DNA from: an uncultured Hyphomicrobiales bacterium | GTDB taxonomy: Bacteria > Pseudomonadota > Alphaproteobacteria > Rhizobiales > Xanthobacteraceae | Direction of reading: 5' to 3' | DNA length: 61,896 bases | Assembly: GCA_903839845.1 (NCBI GenBank) | Contig: CAIMEA010000081.1 | Span: 1 to 61,896, forward strand | Part shown: positions 1 to 10,302 of the stretch, piece by piece | How positions within the stretch are numbered: position 1 is the first letter of the stretch | Layout of the letters: every line of letters begins with the position of its first letter | Notes under the pieces: generated by a model | Seen by the model: only the letters and a program-made list of their open reading frames with translations | What the model was told of the DNA's origin: nothing | Databases searched by the model: none | Translations under genes and position numbers: made by a program

Positions 1-205
1 CAAAAGCCCCAATTTTGGCCGCGCACGTTAACACTGACGCGTGTATTTGGGCCACTTTGCATCATTCTGCATTGACTACCCCCCTGATACCTATAAGAAT
101 TTGTTAACCAGCCTCGCCGGTGGCTTTCGCAGCAATAAGAACAAAAACGGGGTCGTTCAAGGCCTTGGGGGCGCGCGGTCATACTACGCAGCTTTGACGG
201 ATGGG
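1..205. other. Upstream region of the FecR-type gene, no gene seen
   Basis: No convincing coding sequence lies here. A possible sigma-70-like promoter for the following gene is TTGACT at 72-77 with AAGAAT at 95-100 (17-bp spacer), which is only a moderate match. An open reading frame running through this stretch in another frame is low-complexity and arginine-rich and is not believable as a protein. Confidence 0.4.
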
Positions 206-3200
206 ATGGCGAACATTTTTCGTTCGGTGACTCGAATGCGTCGGCGGCGACGCCTTCGGCATCGGGTCCAGCCCCAACGTCGATCGCCATTGACAATGGG
301 TCGGACGGACCCAGCGCGACCATCCCCGACAGCCATTTGCTATTCACCGCACAATTCAGCCGCGCCGGCGCCGACCTGCTCCTGACCGGCGAAGACGGCA
401 AAGCCTTTGTCGTCCATGACTATTTCTCCGCCGATATCCGTGCCCGGCTGCTCTCGGCCGAAGGCGCCGCGTTGTCGCCCGATGTGGTCGCCGCGCTGGC
501 CGGTCCGCTGACGCCGGGGCAATACGCCCAGGCCGGCGCCGCGCAACCGGCGGCCCAGGCGGTCGGCCGCGTCGTCCAGGCGAGCGGTGACGCGACCATC
601 GTCCGCAATGGCGTCGCCATGGCGGCGCAAACCGGCGAAGCCATCCTCAAGGGCGATGTGCTGCAAACCGTGACCGGCACGTTCGGCGTCACTTTCAACG
701 ACGGCAGCACGCTCAATCTGACCGCCAATTCGCGCCTCGTCGTCAACGAATTCGTCTACGACCCGAAGGGCTCGGCGAACTCGCAGCTGCTCGATCTGGT
801 GCAGGGCTCGCTAACCTTTATATCCGGCGAGGTCGCGCACAATGGCGACATGAAGATCGGCACGCCGGTCGCCACCATGGCGATTCGCGGCACCGTCGGC
901 GGCGTCACCACCGCCAATGACGGCACGGTCAATTTCTATGTGTCGCAGAGCGCCACCGGCGCCGTCGTGCTCGACAGAAGCGGCACCATCATTGCCAACG
1001 TGGTGCAAGACGGTCCGCTGATCATCGTCCGGCCGGTCGGGCCATTGCAGGTGCTGGCCGAGGAAGTGCAGAAGTCGCCGGCCCAGTTGGCGACCGAACT
1101 CTCGGCGCTGCAGCAGATCGTCAGCATCCAGGCGGTCGGCCAGCAGATCATCCAGCAATTTTTCCAGCAGGATCCCAACGCGACGCCCAATCCGAATCCG
1201 CAATCGACCGACAAGGTGCATACGCAGATTCAGATCGAGCTTCAAACCAGCCCGACGCCGTTAAACGATCCCAGTCACACCGGCGACAACGCCGCGCCGC
1301 AGCAGATCACGGCCACCGTCACCGTCATCACGCCGCCGACAGTGCCCGGCACGCCGCCGACGGTCGAGCACGATCCCATTGTCGTGACGATTCCGGCCAA
1401 TCTCGCGCCGATCAATTTTGGACCGCTGACAGCGACGGCCACCGCAGGGCAGGCGCTAACCTTTACCGGGCAGTCCGCGATTTCCGTGTTCGATGCCGAT
1501 ACGGCCAATTTGACGGTGACGCTAAGCGCCCAACACGGCGTGCTGACGCTAAGCGGCACGGCCGGGCTGACATTCGCCGCCGGCGACGGCGACAGCGATG
1601 CAACGATGACCTTCTCGGGCACGCAGGCCGACATCAACGCCGCGCTCGACGGCATGAAGTTTACGCCGGACGCGCAATACACCGGCGCGGCGAATGTGAC
1701 GGTGACGACCAGCGACGGCAATTCGACCGCGGCGGAAACTATTGCGATCGATGTCGACAACTTCGTTCACTGGAACAGTACGTCGGGCGGCGATTGGTTC
1801 GACAACGCATCGAATTGGACCAGCCAGCACATTCCGGGGACCACCCAGAGCCTGGATAACGTCTCAATCACGCTGCCGACAGGCCAGATCGTCACGCTCG
1901 GTGGTATCGGTTCTATCAGTTCTATCGGCGATCTCGCCGTCGGGCCGGGGGTGACGCTCGATGTCGGGCGGGGGATGACGCTCGACGTCAATACCTTAAA
2001 TGAGGGGGCCCCTCCGCAATTGTATGTCTTCGGCCAGACCGACAATGACGGATCGATCAAGGCGTCCAACGGCATCATCGATTTCCAGGGCGATGTGGTC
2101 AACAATTCCGCTATCGAGGCGTCCGATAACGGTTACATCAATTTCGAAGGCGCCGTCACCGGCGCGGGTACATTGACCGCGCGAAATTACGGCGCCTTGT
2201 TTTTTTTCGGGGCCGTCGCTGGCGCGGTCCTGCTCGACGGTGGCAATGTGGAATTTGCCGCCACCAGCGACGCCAGCGACGCTACGGTGGCGTTCGGTGC
2301 TTTTGGCGGCGCTTTGACGCTCGACGATGCCGCGACATTTGGCGGCACTATTACCGGGTTTCGACCGGGCAGCCTGATCGATTTCGGCGTTTTCGGCGAC
2401 ACCGTCATGGCGGACGCGCACGTCTCTTATAATTCAGAGAGTGGCGAGGTTTTATTCTCCTATTCAGTGGGCGAAGACGCACAGCCGATCATCGATATAG
2501 GCGTCGTTTATTCAAACGACGATTACCACCTTACGGACGCCGATTTCGCGCTGCTTCCCGACAGCACCGGCGGCTTTAGTCTCGCCTTCAACGACTTCTG
2601 GATCGGCGGCGACGGTGCGGCGGTTGGCAGCCCGGACAACTGGAGCCTGGGCTATGTTCCCGACCAGAACACGGCCGTGACCTATAACGACAGCGAAACG
2701 CCGGCCTATCTCGATCTTGGCGAGGGCGCCTTTCAAATAGCCGGTCTCATTCTCGGCACCGGTGTCGAAGTCACCATCGTCAATGGAATCCTCGGTATCG
2801 GCGCGCTCGATAATTCCGGCATGCTGACAATCGACGGCGGCGAAACATCGACGCAGGTCGGTCTTGATCTTCCCGCGATCAACCATGCCGACGGCAGCAT
2901 CGTCGTTAACGGTTCTGGTGCGGCGCTCGGCATTTACGGCGGCTTTGACAATTTCGGCACCTTCGAGGCCAATAACGGTGCCATGGTCTATGCCTACAGC
3001 GACATCACAAACGAAGCCAGCGGCACCTTCAACGTGCTCAATGGTGCTTCATTCACCCTGACTGGCACCTTCACCAATTACGGCACTGCACTGGTCGACC
3101 CGGCGACCTTTACCGTGATCGGCGACGTCCACAATACCGGTACGATCGAGGCCGGGCCCGACGGCGTCTTCCATGCCACGGGATACGTCGAGGGCTCTGG

Positions 3201-4767
3201 CCAGTTTCTGATCTGCCGCGGCTCGATGGAGTTTGGCGGTGCAGTCTATAGCGACGTCAAAGTAACCTTTGCCAGTTCGAACCCCGATAAATTGATTCTC
3301 GATGATTCGAGCGCGTTCGCCGGCACGCTGTTTGGCTTCGGCGCCGGCGACCAGATCATTGTTAATGACGGCATCTCCGTAAGCGATTTCCAGGTTTGCA
3401 TCACCGAAGGCGTCGCCGTTCTGCACTATACGGAGAACGGTAACGTCGTTTCGCTGGCCCTGTCCGGCGATTATTCGAGCAACAACTTCGCCGTCAGCTA
3501 CAGCGGCGGCGGCATCGACATCGCCTACAACCAGCCGCCGACGATCGCCGCGCCGGCCACGCCGGTGACAGACGAAGATACGCCGTTGACTTTTGGGGGC
3601 GAAGCCAAGATCGCCGTGGTTGATCCTGACACCGGCGAGTTGACGATCACTTTGTCGGCGGACCACGGCGCCATCAGTTTGAACCAGCTGGCCGGGCTTC
3701 ACTTCTCAAACGGCGATGGCACCGCCGATACAAGTATGACTTTCAGCGGCTCGACCGGCGCGATCAATCAGGCGCTCGATGGACTGAAATTCACGCCGGA
3801 CGCGAATTACGATGGTAACGCCGCGGCCATCACGGTCGCGGCCAGCGACGGCGTTGGCGCGCCCATAGAGCATACCATCGACATCACGATCAATTCGGTC
3901 AATGACGCGCCGGAATTGACCGGAACGTTGACGGCGGACATCAGCATTGGCGGCTCGCATACTTTGACGACGGCGGAGCTCAACTTTGCCGATCCCGATG
4001 ACATTGCTTCCGGCGTGATTTTCTCGGTGTCGAATCTCGATCATGGATCGGTCTATGTCGACGGGTCTGTTTCGACCAGTTTCACGGGGCAGCAACTCGC
4101 GGGCGGGCAGGTCTCATTCCTACAGGACGGTTCAGGCGGCGCGGACGCCGGCTTTTCGGTTTCCGTCGAGGATGGAAATGAGGATCATTCGACGCCGGTT
4201 GCCGACGCATTCCATTTCGTGGTTGGGCCGACTCGGGACTTTGAAGCTGGCCTGCAAGGCTGGTCCGTCGTAGGGGCCGTCAATACAACCACAGCCGAGC
4301 ATTTCGACGGTGCCTCGTCCGCGAATCTTGCCAGCGCTGTTTCGCAGACGGTGGCGACTTCCCAGATTGAGAGCTTTGTTGGCATCGATTCCGGCACACT
4401 GGCCGGTCTGAACAATAATAACAATAACGAAACGCCGGTTGCCGGCTCAGCCATGAAAGCGACGTTCTATTTGAATGGAGGCGATACCTTTTCATTCGAT
4501 TGGAAGTTTCAGACCCACGATTATTTGCCCTATAACGATTTTGCGTTCTTCTCCGTGACCAGCGGTGGAGCAACTGAGTTGGCCGATGTTGCGTCGCTTG
4601 GAAATACGAACGGCCACGTGTCTGCGACCGGTTGGCATGAGACAAGTTTCACCGCGCAAGACTCGGGACAGTACACCTTCGGGTTTGGCGTGATCGACGT
4701 GCGCGACAGCAACGTTCAGTCGAATTTGTTTATCGATCACGTTCATATTGCCACGGGCACTGCCTGA
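206..4767 (+). CDS. FecR-domain giant secreted protein with cadherin-like repeats (apparent frameshift near start)
   Basis: Probable type I secretion substrate or surface adhesin of about 1,520 residues. After a short N-terminal segment comes a FecR-type domain (imperfect SGDATIVRNG, GDVLQTV and GTPVATMAIRGTVGG motifs). Two cadherin/VCBS-like repeats share the pattern DxDT...LT(V/I)TLSA..HG...ALDG(M/L)KFTPDA (nt about 1,390-1,750 and 3,540-3,900). Between them is a long region of Asn/Gly-rich beta-repeat character, and a third repeat and a C-terminal beta-sandwich-like domain follow. The reading frame remains open upstream of the first in-frame start-like codon (TTG 337), with protein-like sequence and no ATG/GTG. 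ATG 206 reads MANIF and then needs a one-base shift at the T5 run (216-220) to continue as SFGDSNA into the main frame. An exporter and adaptor follow on the same strand. The family is clear; the ligand is unknown. Confidence 0.75.
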
Positions 4768-4905
4768 CTTTTTCAAGGCGGCGCTGGGAGCGGTCGCGTC
4801 GCAAGAATATCTTAATATTGATCGCGCCTGATGTGTGAAGAAGTGGCTCGTGGACGTTAAACGTTCTATCTTGCGACTCTACAAGTCTCCGGAGAGTGTG
4901 GAAGG

Positions 4906-6663
4906 ATGTCGATTACTCAGAGGCCGGCGATAGCGCGGCCCCTTTCCGAACTCTCGGCGGCGCTTGCCGCCTGCCGTGGCGCCTTTGTCGGCACCGCGCT
5001 GCTCAGCGGCATGAGCAACATTCTGATGCTGTCCGGCGCCATGTTCATGCTGGAAGTATATGATCGCGTGCTGCCGAGCCGCTCGACGCCGACGCTTGTC
5101 GGCCTGACGATTCTGGTTGCCGGTCTGTTCGCGGCGTTGGGCCTGATCGACGCCATCCGCGGCCGCATATTGGGCCGTATCGGCGGCGCGCTGGACGAGG
5201 CGCTCAGCGGCCGGGTCTATGACACCATGGTGCGCCTGCCGCTGCGGGCGGGAAACCGCGGCGACGGCAACCAGCCTTTGCGCGATCTCGACAGCATCCG
5301 CTCCTATCTCTCGGGCCTGGGTCCCGTCGCGCTGTTCGATCTGCCATGGATCCCGCTTTATCTGGCGATCTGCTTCATCTTCCATCCGTTGATCGGCCTG
5401 ACGGCGCTCGGCGGCGCGGTCGTGCTGATCGCCCTGACCTTGCTGACCGAGTCCTTGACCAAGGCGCCGTCCAAGGCCGCCCTGGAATCAGCGGTCGCGC
5501 GCAACAGCCTGGCCGAGGCCAGCCGGCGCAATGCCGAGGCGCTCATCGCCATGGGCATGTTCGGCCGCATGGCGGAACGCTGGGGCAAGGTCAACCGCGA
5601 TTACATGAGCAGCCAGCAGCGCACCAGCGACGTCGGCGGCGGCCTCAGCGCCATCTCCAAGGTGCTGCGCATGATGCTGCAATCCGGCGTGCTCGCGGTC
5701 GGCGCCTACCTCGTTATCAATCAGCAGGCCACCGCCGGCATTATCATCGCCGGATCGATCCTCAGCGCACGCGCGCTGGCGCCGGTCGATCTGGCAATCG
5801 CAAATTGGAAAGGATTCGTTGCCGCGCGGCAAAGCTGGCAGCGCTTGAGCAAACTTTTGGAGGCGATGCCTGCCCAAGCGCCGCCGATGGCCTTGCATCC
5901 ACCTTCGCATCGCCTGGTGATCGAGAGCGTCAGCGCGGCGCCGCCCGGCGCCAACAAGGTCATGCTGCACGATGTCGCCTTCAAGCTAGAGGCCGGGCAG
6001 GGCCTCGGCATTATCGGCCCGAGCGGCTCCGGCAAGTCGTCGCTGGTGCGATTGCTGGTCGGCGTCTGGCAGCCGCTGCGCGGCAAGGTCCGGCTCGACG
6101 GCGCCGCGCTCGATCAATGGTCGCCGGACGTGCTTGGCCGCCACATCGGCTATCTGCCGCAAGACGTCGAACTGCTGACCGGCACGGTGGCGCAGAACAT
6201 CGCGCGCTTCGAATCCGAACCCGACCACGACGCGGTGATTGCCGCCGCCAGGGCCGTCGACGTTCATGACATGATCGTCGGCCTGCCGCAGGGCTACGAC
6301 ACGCCGGTCGGCGAATATGGCACGTCTTTGTCGGCCGGGCAGGCGCAGCGGGTGGCGCTGGCACGCGCGGTCTATCGCGATCCGTTTCTCGTCGTGCTTG
6401 ACGAGCCGAATTCGCATCTCGACTCGGACGGCGACGCCGCGTTGACGCGTGCCATCCTCGGCGTGCGCGAGCGCCGCGGCATCGTCATCGTTGTCGCGCA
6501 TCGTCCGAGCGCCATTGCCGGCGTCGATCAGATACTGGTGATGAAGGAGGGACGGACGCAAGCCTTCGGCCCGAAGGATGAAGTCCTGAGCAAAGTCCTG
6601 CAACGGCCGGCGGTGCCGCAGCCGCTGAAAATCGTGCCGGAAAGCGGGAGCGCCGGGGTATGA
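4906..6663 (+). CDS. Type I secretion ABC ATPase/permease (PrsD-like)
   Basis: Inner-membrane ABC exporter of a type I secretion system, 585 aa, the usual size for the PrsD/AprD/HlyB group without a peptidase domain. The N-terminal half carries membrane segments. The ATPase domain has Walker A GPSGSGKSS at about residue 371-379, the signature LSAGQ at about 475, Walker B LVVLDEP at about 495-501 and a following H-loop in VVAHRPSA. ATG 4906 is chosen because GGAGAG lies nine bases upstream. It follows the giant FecR protein by 138 bp and overlaps the adaptor gene by four bases (ATGA), so the three genes most likely form one export unit. Confidence 0.9.
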   Translation: MSITQRPAIARPLSELSAALAACRGAFVGTALLSGMSNILMLSGAMFMLEVYDRVLPSRSTPTLVGLTILVAGLFAALGLIDAIRGRILGRIGGALDEALSGRVYDTMVRLPLRAGNRGDGNQPLRDLDSIRSYLSGLGPVALFDLPWIPLYLAICFIFHPLIGLTALGGAVVLIALTLLTESLTKAPSKAALESAVARNSLAEASRRNAEALIAMGMFGRMAERWGKVNRDYMSSQQRTSDVGGGLSAISKVLRMMLQSGVLAVGAYLVINQQATAGIIIAGSILSARALAPVDLAIANWKGFVAARQSWQRLSKLLEAMPAQAPPMALHPPSHRLVIESVSAAPPGANKVMLHDVAFKLEAGQGLGIIGPSGSGKSSLVRLLVGVWQPLRGKVRLDGAALDQWSPDVLGRHIGYLPQDVELLTGTVAQNIARFESEPDHDAVIAAARAVDVHDMIVGLPQGYDTPVGEYGTSLSAGQAQRVALARAVYRDPFLVVLDEPNSHLDSDGDAALTRAILGVRERRGIVIVVAHRPSAIAGVDQILVMKEGRTQAFGPKDEVLSKVLQRPAVPQPLKIVPESGSAGV

Positions 6664-8024
6664 TCGCGCGCGCGCAGAAATTTGCCGCCGACGGCTGGCA
6701 GACCGCCAAAAGTGAGTTTGCCGCGCGGCCGACCGGATCGCGCGCGTCGATCCGCCGCCATCTTCTTGCCAGTGTCGCCATCCTGCTGCTGCTCGGTGGC
6801 GGCGTCGGCGGCTGGGCGGCGACAATCCAGATTTCCGGCGCGCTGATCGCGCAAGGCTCGGTCGTCGTCGATCAAAACGTTCAGAAGGTGCAGCATCCGG
6901 CCGGCGGCATCGTCGGCGAACTGCGCGTGCACGATGGCGACCATGTCAAGGCGGGCGACATTCTGGTGCGGCTCGACGAAACCGTGATGCGCGCCAATCT
7001 CGCCATCATCACCAAGGGCCTCAACGAACTAACCGCTCGTAAGGCGCGTCTCGAGGCCGAGCGCGATGGCGCCGACGAGATCGCGTTCCCACCCGCGCTT
7101 CTGGCGCGCACCGACGATCCCGACGCCGTTTCGGCGGTGCGCAGCGAGCGCAAACTGTTCGAGTTGCGCCGCACCGAACGCACCGGTCAGAAAGCGCAAT
7201 TGCAGCAGCGCATGGCGCAGTCGAACGAGGAAATCGCCGGCATCGAGGCGCAACAGGCTGCAAAAAGTCAGGAACTTGTCCTGATTGAGCGTGAACTGAA
7301 CGGCGTGCGCGATCTCTATGCCAAGAATCTGGTGCAGTTGACGCGGCTGACCCAGCTTGAGCGGGAAGCAGCGCGGCTGGGCGGCGAGCGGGCCCAACTG
7401 GTTGCATCGGCGGCGCAGGCCAAAGGCAAGATCGCGGAAATCAGTCTGCAGATCATCCAGATCGACCAGAACCTCAGCAGCGAGGTCGCCAAGGAAATGC
7501 GCGATATCGACGGCAAGATCGGCGAATTCGTCGAGCGCAAGGTGACGGCCGAGGATCAGCTTCGCCGTACCGACATTCGCGCGCCGCAGACCGGCGCCGT
7601 CTTCCAGTCGACGGTTCACACCATCGGCGGCGTCATCACCGCCGGCGATCCGATCATGTTGATCGTGCCCGACGCCGACAAGTTGCAGGTCGAAGCCAAG
7701 GTCAATCCGCAGGACATCGATCAATTGCAGATCGGCCAGCTCGCGGTGCTGCGTTTTTCCGCGTTCAACAGCCGCACCACGCCGGAGATCGACGGCAAGG
7801 TGACGCGCGTTTCGGCCGATACCTCGACCGACCAGCGCACCGGTCAATCATATCATACGATCCGCATTGCCCTGCCGCCGGAGAACGTTGCGCTGCTTGG
7901 CGATGTGCGATTGTTGCCGGGCATGCCGGTGGAAGCCTTCGTGCAAACCGGTGAGCGCACGGTCATATCCTATCTGATGAAACCGCTGCGCGATCAGTTC
8001 ATGCGGGCGTTCCGTGAAAGGTGA
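6660..8024 (+). CDS. HlyD-family periplasmic adaptor of type I secretion
   Basis: Membrane fusion protein, 454 aa, linking the ABC exporter to an outer-membrane channel. One membrane segment is visible at about residues 35-57, then a biotinyl-lipoyl-like piece (VVVDQNVQKVQHPAGGIVGE), a long coiled coil rich in Glu/Arg/Leu/Gln (about residues 110-300), and the second lipoyl half (RRTDIRAPQTGAVFQ). The C-terminal beta-barrel part includes the family pattern LRFSAFNSRTTPEIDG. The start overlaps the exporter stop by four bases, which implies translational coupling. No TolC-type outer-membrane gene is present in the window, so the third component must be encoded elsewhere. Confidence 0.9.
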   Translation: MIARAQKFAADGWQTAKSEFAARPTGSRASIRRHLLASVAILLLLGGGVGGWAATIQISGALIAQGSVVVDQNVQKVQHPAGGIVGELRVHDGDHVKAGDILVRLDETVMRANLAIITKGLNELTARKARLEAERDGADEIAFPPALLARTDDPDAVSAVRSERKLFELRRTERTGQKAQLQQRMAQSNEEIAGIEAQQAAKSQELVLIERELNGVRDLYAKNLVQLTRLTQLEREAARLGGERAQLVASAAQAKGKIAEISLQIIQIDQNLSSEVAKEMRDIDGKIGEFVERKVTAEDQLRRTDIRAPQTGAVFQSTVHTIGGVITAGDPIMLIVPDADKLQVEAKVNPQDIDQLQIGQLAVLRFSAFNSRTTPEIDGKVTRVSADTSTDQRTGQSYHTIRIALPPENVALLGDVRLLPGMPVEAFVQTGERTVISYLMKPLRDQFMRAFRER

Positions 8025-8061
8025 CCATCCGTCATGAAACCGGTCCGGACCGCGCGTCATC

Positions 8062-10278
8062 ATGAACAGGATTAAGCGTTTCGCGAAAAGTTTCGGACTT
8101 GGCCGGCTGGTCTGCTTGATCCTGCTAGGTGCGCTGGTCGCGTTGCGCATCGCCAATCCGGCGCCGCTGGAATCGATGCGCGTCCGCACGTTCGATTTCT
8201 ATCAGGTGATGAAGCCGCGCCAGGCGACCGTGCAGCCGGCCGTTATCGTCGACATCGACGAGGCCAGCCTGAAGGCCTATGGCCAATGGCCTTGGCCGCG
8301 TACGCTGCTGGCCGACCTGGTGACCAAGCTGACCCGGCTTGGCAGCGCGGTGATCGCGTTCGACATCATCTTCGCCGAACCGGACCGGATGTCGCCCGCG
8401 GTAGCGGCGGAAAGCTTTCGTAATCTGGACACGGAAACGCGCGCCCAGCTCATGAAATTGCCGAGCAACGATGACGTGCTCGCCGATGCCATGCGCCGCA
8501 CGCGGGTGGTGATCGGCGAATCCGGCTTCCATCTGGCATCGCCGCCATCTGCGACGCGGCCGCCGGGCGTGGGCTTTGCGATGATGGGTCCCGACCCGCG
8601 CCGTTTTCTCATCACGTTTCCCGGCGTGATCAACAACGTTCCGCCGCTCGAGCAGGCCGCGGCCGGACGCGGCATGGTGACCATCCAGTCCGAGCCGGAT
8701 GGCATCGTGCGCCGGGTGCCCATGGTGATGAACGCGCAAGATACGTTGGTGCCGGCCATCAGCCTGGAAATGCTGCGCGTGGCCACCGGCGCCGGCGCCA
8801 TCCGGGTCAAGACCGACGCGGCCGGCGTCAACAGCGTCGCCATTCCGGGGCTTGAACTGCCGACCGACCGCAACGCGCAGCTCTGGGTTCACTACGCGCC
8901 TTACAACCAGAACCGTTACGTGTCGGCCAAGGACGTTCTGGAAGACCGCGTTTCGCCCGGGCGCATCGGCCGCAGGCTGGTGCTGATCGGTACGTCGGCG
9001 GTCGGCTTGCGCGACATCAAGGCGACTCCGATCGATCCGGCGATGTCCGGCGTCGAGGTGCATGCGCAAATCCTCGAAAACATTTTGACCAAGTCGATGC
9101 TGGTTTATCCGAATTACGCCATCGGCGCGGAACTGGCGGCCGCGGTATTGCTCGGGCTGATCATAATCGCTATCGGGCCGATCCTTGGCGCTACAACGAT
9201 GTTGGCGCTGGGCGCTGTTATAACCGTGGGGCTCGCCGCCGGGTCCTGGTATTTCTACACGCAGCAGCTTGTTTTGATCGACGCCACGTTTCCCTTCCTG
9301 GCGACTTTTTTGATCTACCTGACGCTGATTTTCATCAACTATTTTCGCGAACAATTGCAGCGCAAGCGCATCCGCTCCGCGTTCGGCCAATATCTGTCGC
9401 CCTCGCTGGTCGACAAGCTTGCCCATAGTCACGAGACGCTCGTGCTCGGCGGCGAAGATCGAAACATGACCATTATGTTCAGCGACGTGCGCGGCTTCAC
9501 GTCGATTTCCGAACTCTACAAGGACGACCCGCAAGGTCTGACGACCTTGATGAATAATTTTCTTACGCCGATGACCAACGCCATCGTCGAGAAGAACGGC
9601 ACGATCGACAAATATATCGGCGACGCGATCATGGCATTCTGGAGCGCGCCGCTGCACGATCCCGCGCACGAGATCAATGCCTGCGCCGCAGCTTTGGAAA
9701 TGCTGGCGCGCGTCGATTTGCTGAACGAAGAACGGAAAAGGGATGCCGAGGCGTCGGGCCAACGCTTTATTCCGCTGAAGATCGGCGTTGGCCTCAACAG
9801 CGGGCGCTGCGTCGTCGGCAATATGGGCTCCAATCTCCGCTTCAACTATTCGGTGCTGGGCGACTGCGTCAATCTGGCGTCGCGGCTGGAGGGGCAAACC
9901 AAGTCCTATGACGTCCCGATCATCATCGGTTCAAAGACGGCGCAGGCGGCGCGCGGCAAATTCGCGCTGCTGGAACTCGATTACATCACGGTGAAGGGAA
10001 AAACCGAACCGGAAACGATTTATACAATTCTCGGCCGTGAGGACGTCGCACAGAGCGAAGGCTTCCGGCGCATGGAAGCGCTGTTCAACGAGATGCTCGC
10101 TTTATACCGGCGTCAGGATTTTGCCGCCGCCGGCGAAGCGATCGTGCGCTGCCGGGCCGCAGGCGAGGGCTTCAGCCTCAACCGGCTGTTCGATATTTAC
10201 TCCGTGCGCATCGGCGGCTTCCAAAGGGATGCGCCGCCGAGCGACTGGAACGGGGTCTTCGCGCTGGACAGCAAATAA
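8062..10278 (+). CDS. CHASE2-domain class III adenylate/guanylate cyclase
   Basis: Membrane-bound nucleotide cyclase, 738 aa. A first membrane segment near residues 14-30 is followed by a CHASE2 sensor domain (VDIDEASLKAYGQWPWPR, FDIIFAEPDR), about three membrane helices at 355-430, and a C-terminal class III catalytic domain. The metal-binding aspartates are in FSDVRGFT (D475) and DKYIGDAIMAFW (D521). The CHASE2 domain would face the periplasm and sense an unknown ligand, and the output would be cAMP or cGMP; purine specificity is not assigned here. It begins 37 bp after the HlyD gene on the same strand, so it may be co-transcribed with the secretion genes. That tie is an inference from context. 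Confidence 0.9.
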   Translation: MNRIKRFAKSFGLGRLVCLILLGALVALRIANPAPLESMRVRTFDFYQVMKPRQATVQPAVIVDIDEASLKAYGQWPWPRTLLADLVTKLTRLGSAVIAFDIIFAEPDRMSPAVAAESFRNLDTETRAQLMKLPSNDDVLADAMRRTRVVIGESGFHLASPPSATRPPGVGFAMMGPDPRRFLITFPGVINNVPPLEQAAAGRGMVTIQSEPDGIVRRVPMVMNAQDTLVPAISLEMLRVATGAGAIRVKTDAAGVNSVAIPGLELPTDRNAQLWVHYAPYNQNRYVSAKDVLEDRVSPGRIGRRLVLIGTSAVGLRDIKATPIDPAMSGVEVHAQILENILTKSMLVYPNYAIGAELAAAVLLGLIIIAIGPILGATTMLALGAVITVGLAAGSWYFYTQQLVLIDATFPFLATFLIYLTLIFINYFREQLQRKRIRSAFGQYLSPSLVDKLAHSHETLVLGGEDRNMTIMFSDVRGFTSISELYKDDPQGLTTLMNNFLTPMTNAIVEKNGTIDKYIGDAIMAFWSAPLHDPAHEINACAAALEMLARVDLLNEERKRDAEASGQRFIPLKIGVGLNSGRCVVGNMGSNLRFNYSVLGDCVNLASRLEGQTKSYDVPIIIGSKTAQAARGKFALLELDYITVKGKTEPETIYTILGREDVAQSEGFRRMEALFNEMLALYRRQDFAAAGEAIVRCRAAGEGFSLNRLFDIYSVRIGGFQRDAPPSDWNGVFALDSK

Positions 10279-10302
10279 AGCCCGCGTGCGCGCTGTCGGC
10301 TT

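Noticed and set aside
41-385. 114-aa open frame at the window start as an independent gene
   Set aside because: Its tail is Arg/Pro-rich out-of-frame reading of the FecR gene; only its internal ATG 206 is useful as the likely start of that gene.
8125-9897. 590-aa antisense open frame opposite the cyclase
   Set aside because: Shadow of an intact cyclase; no domains.
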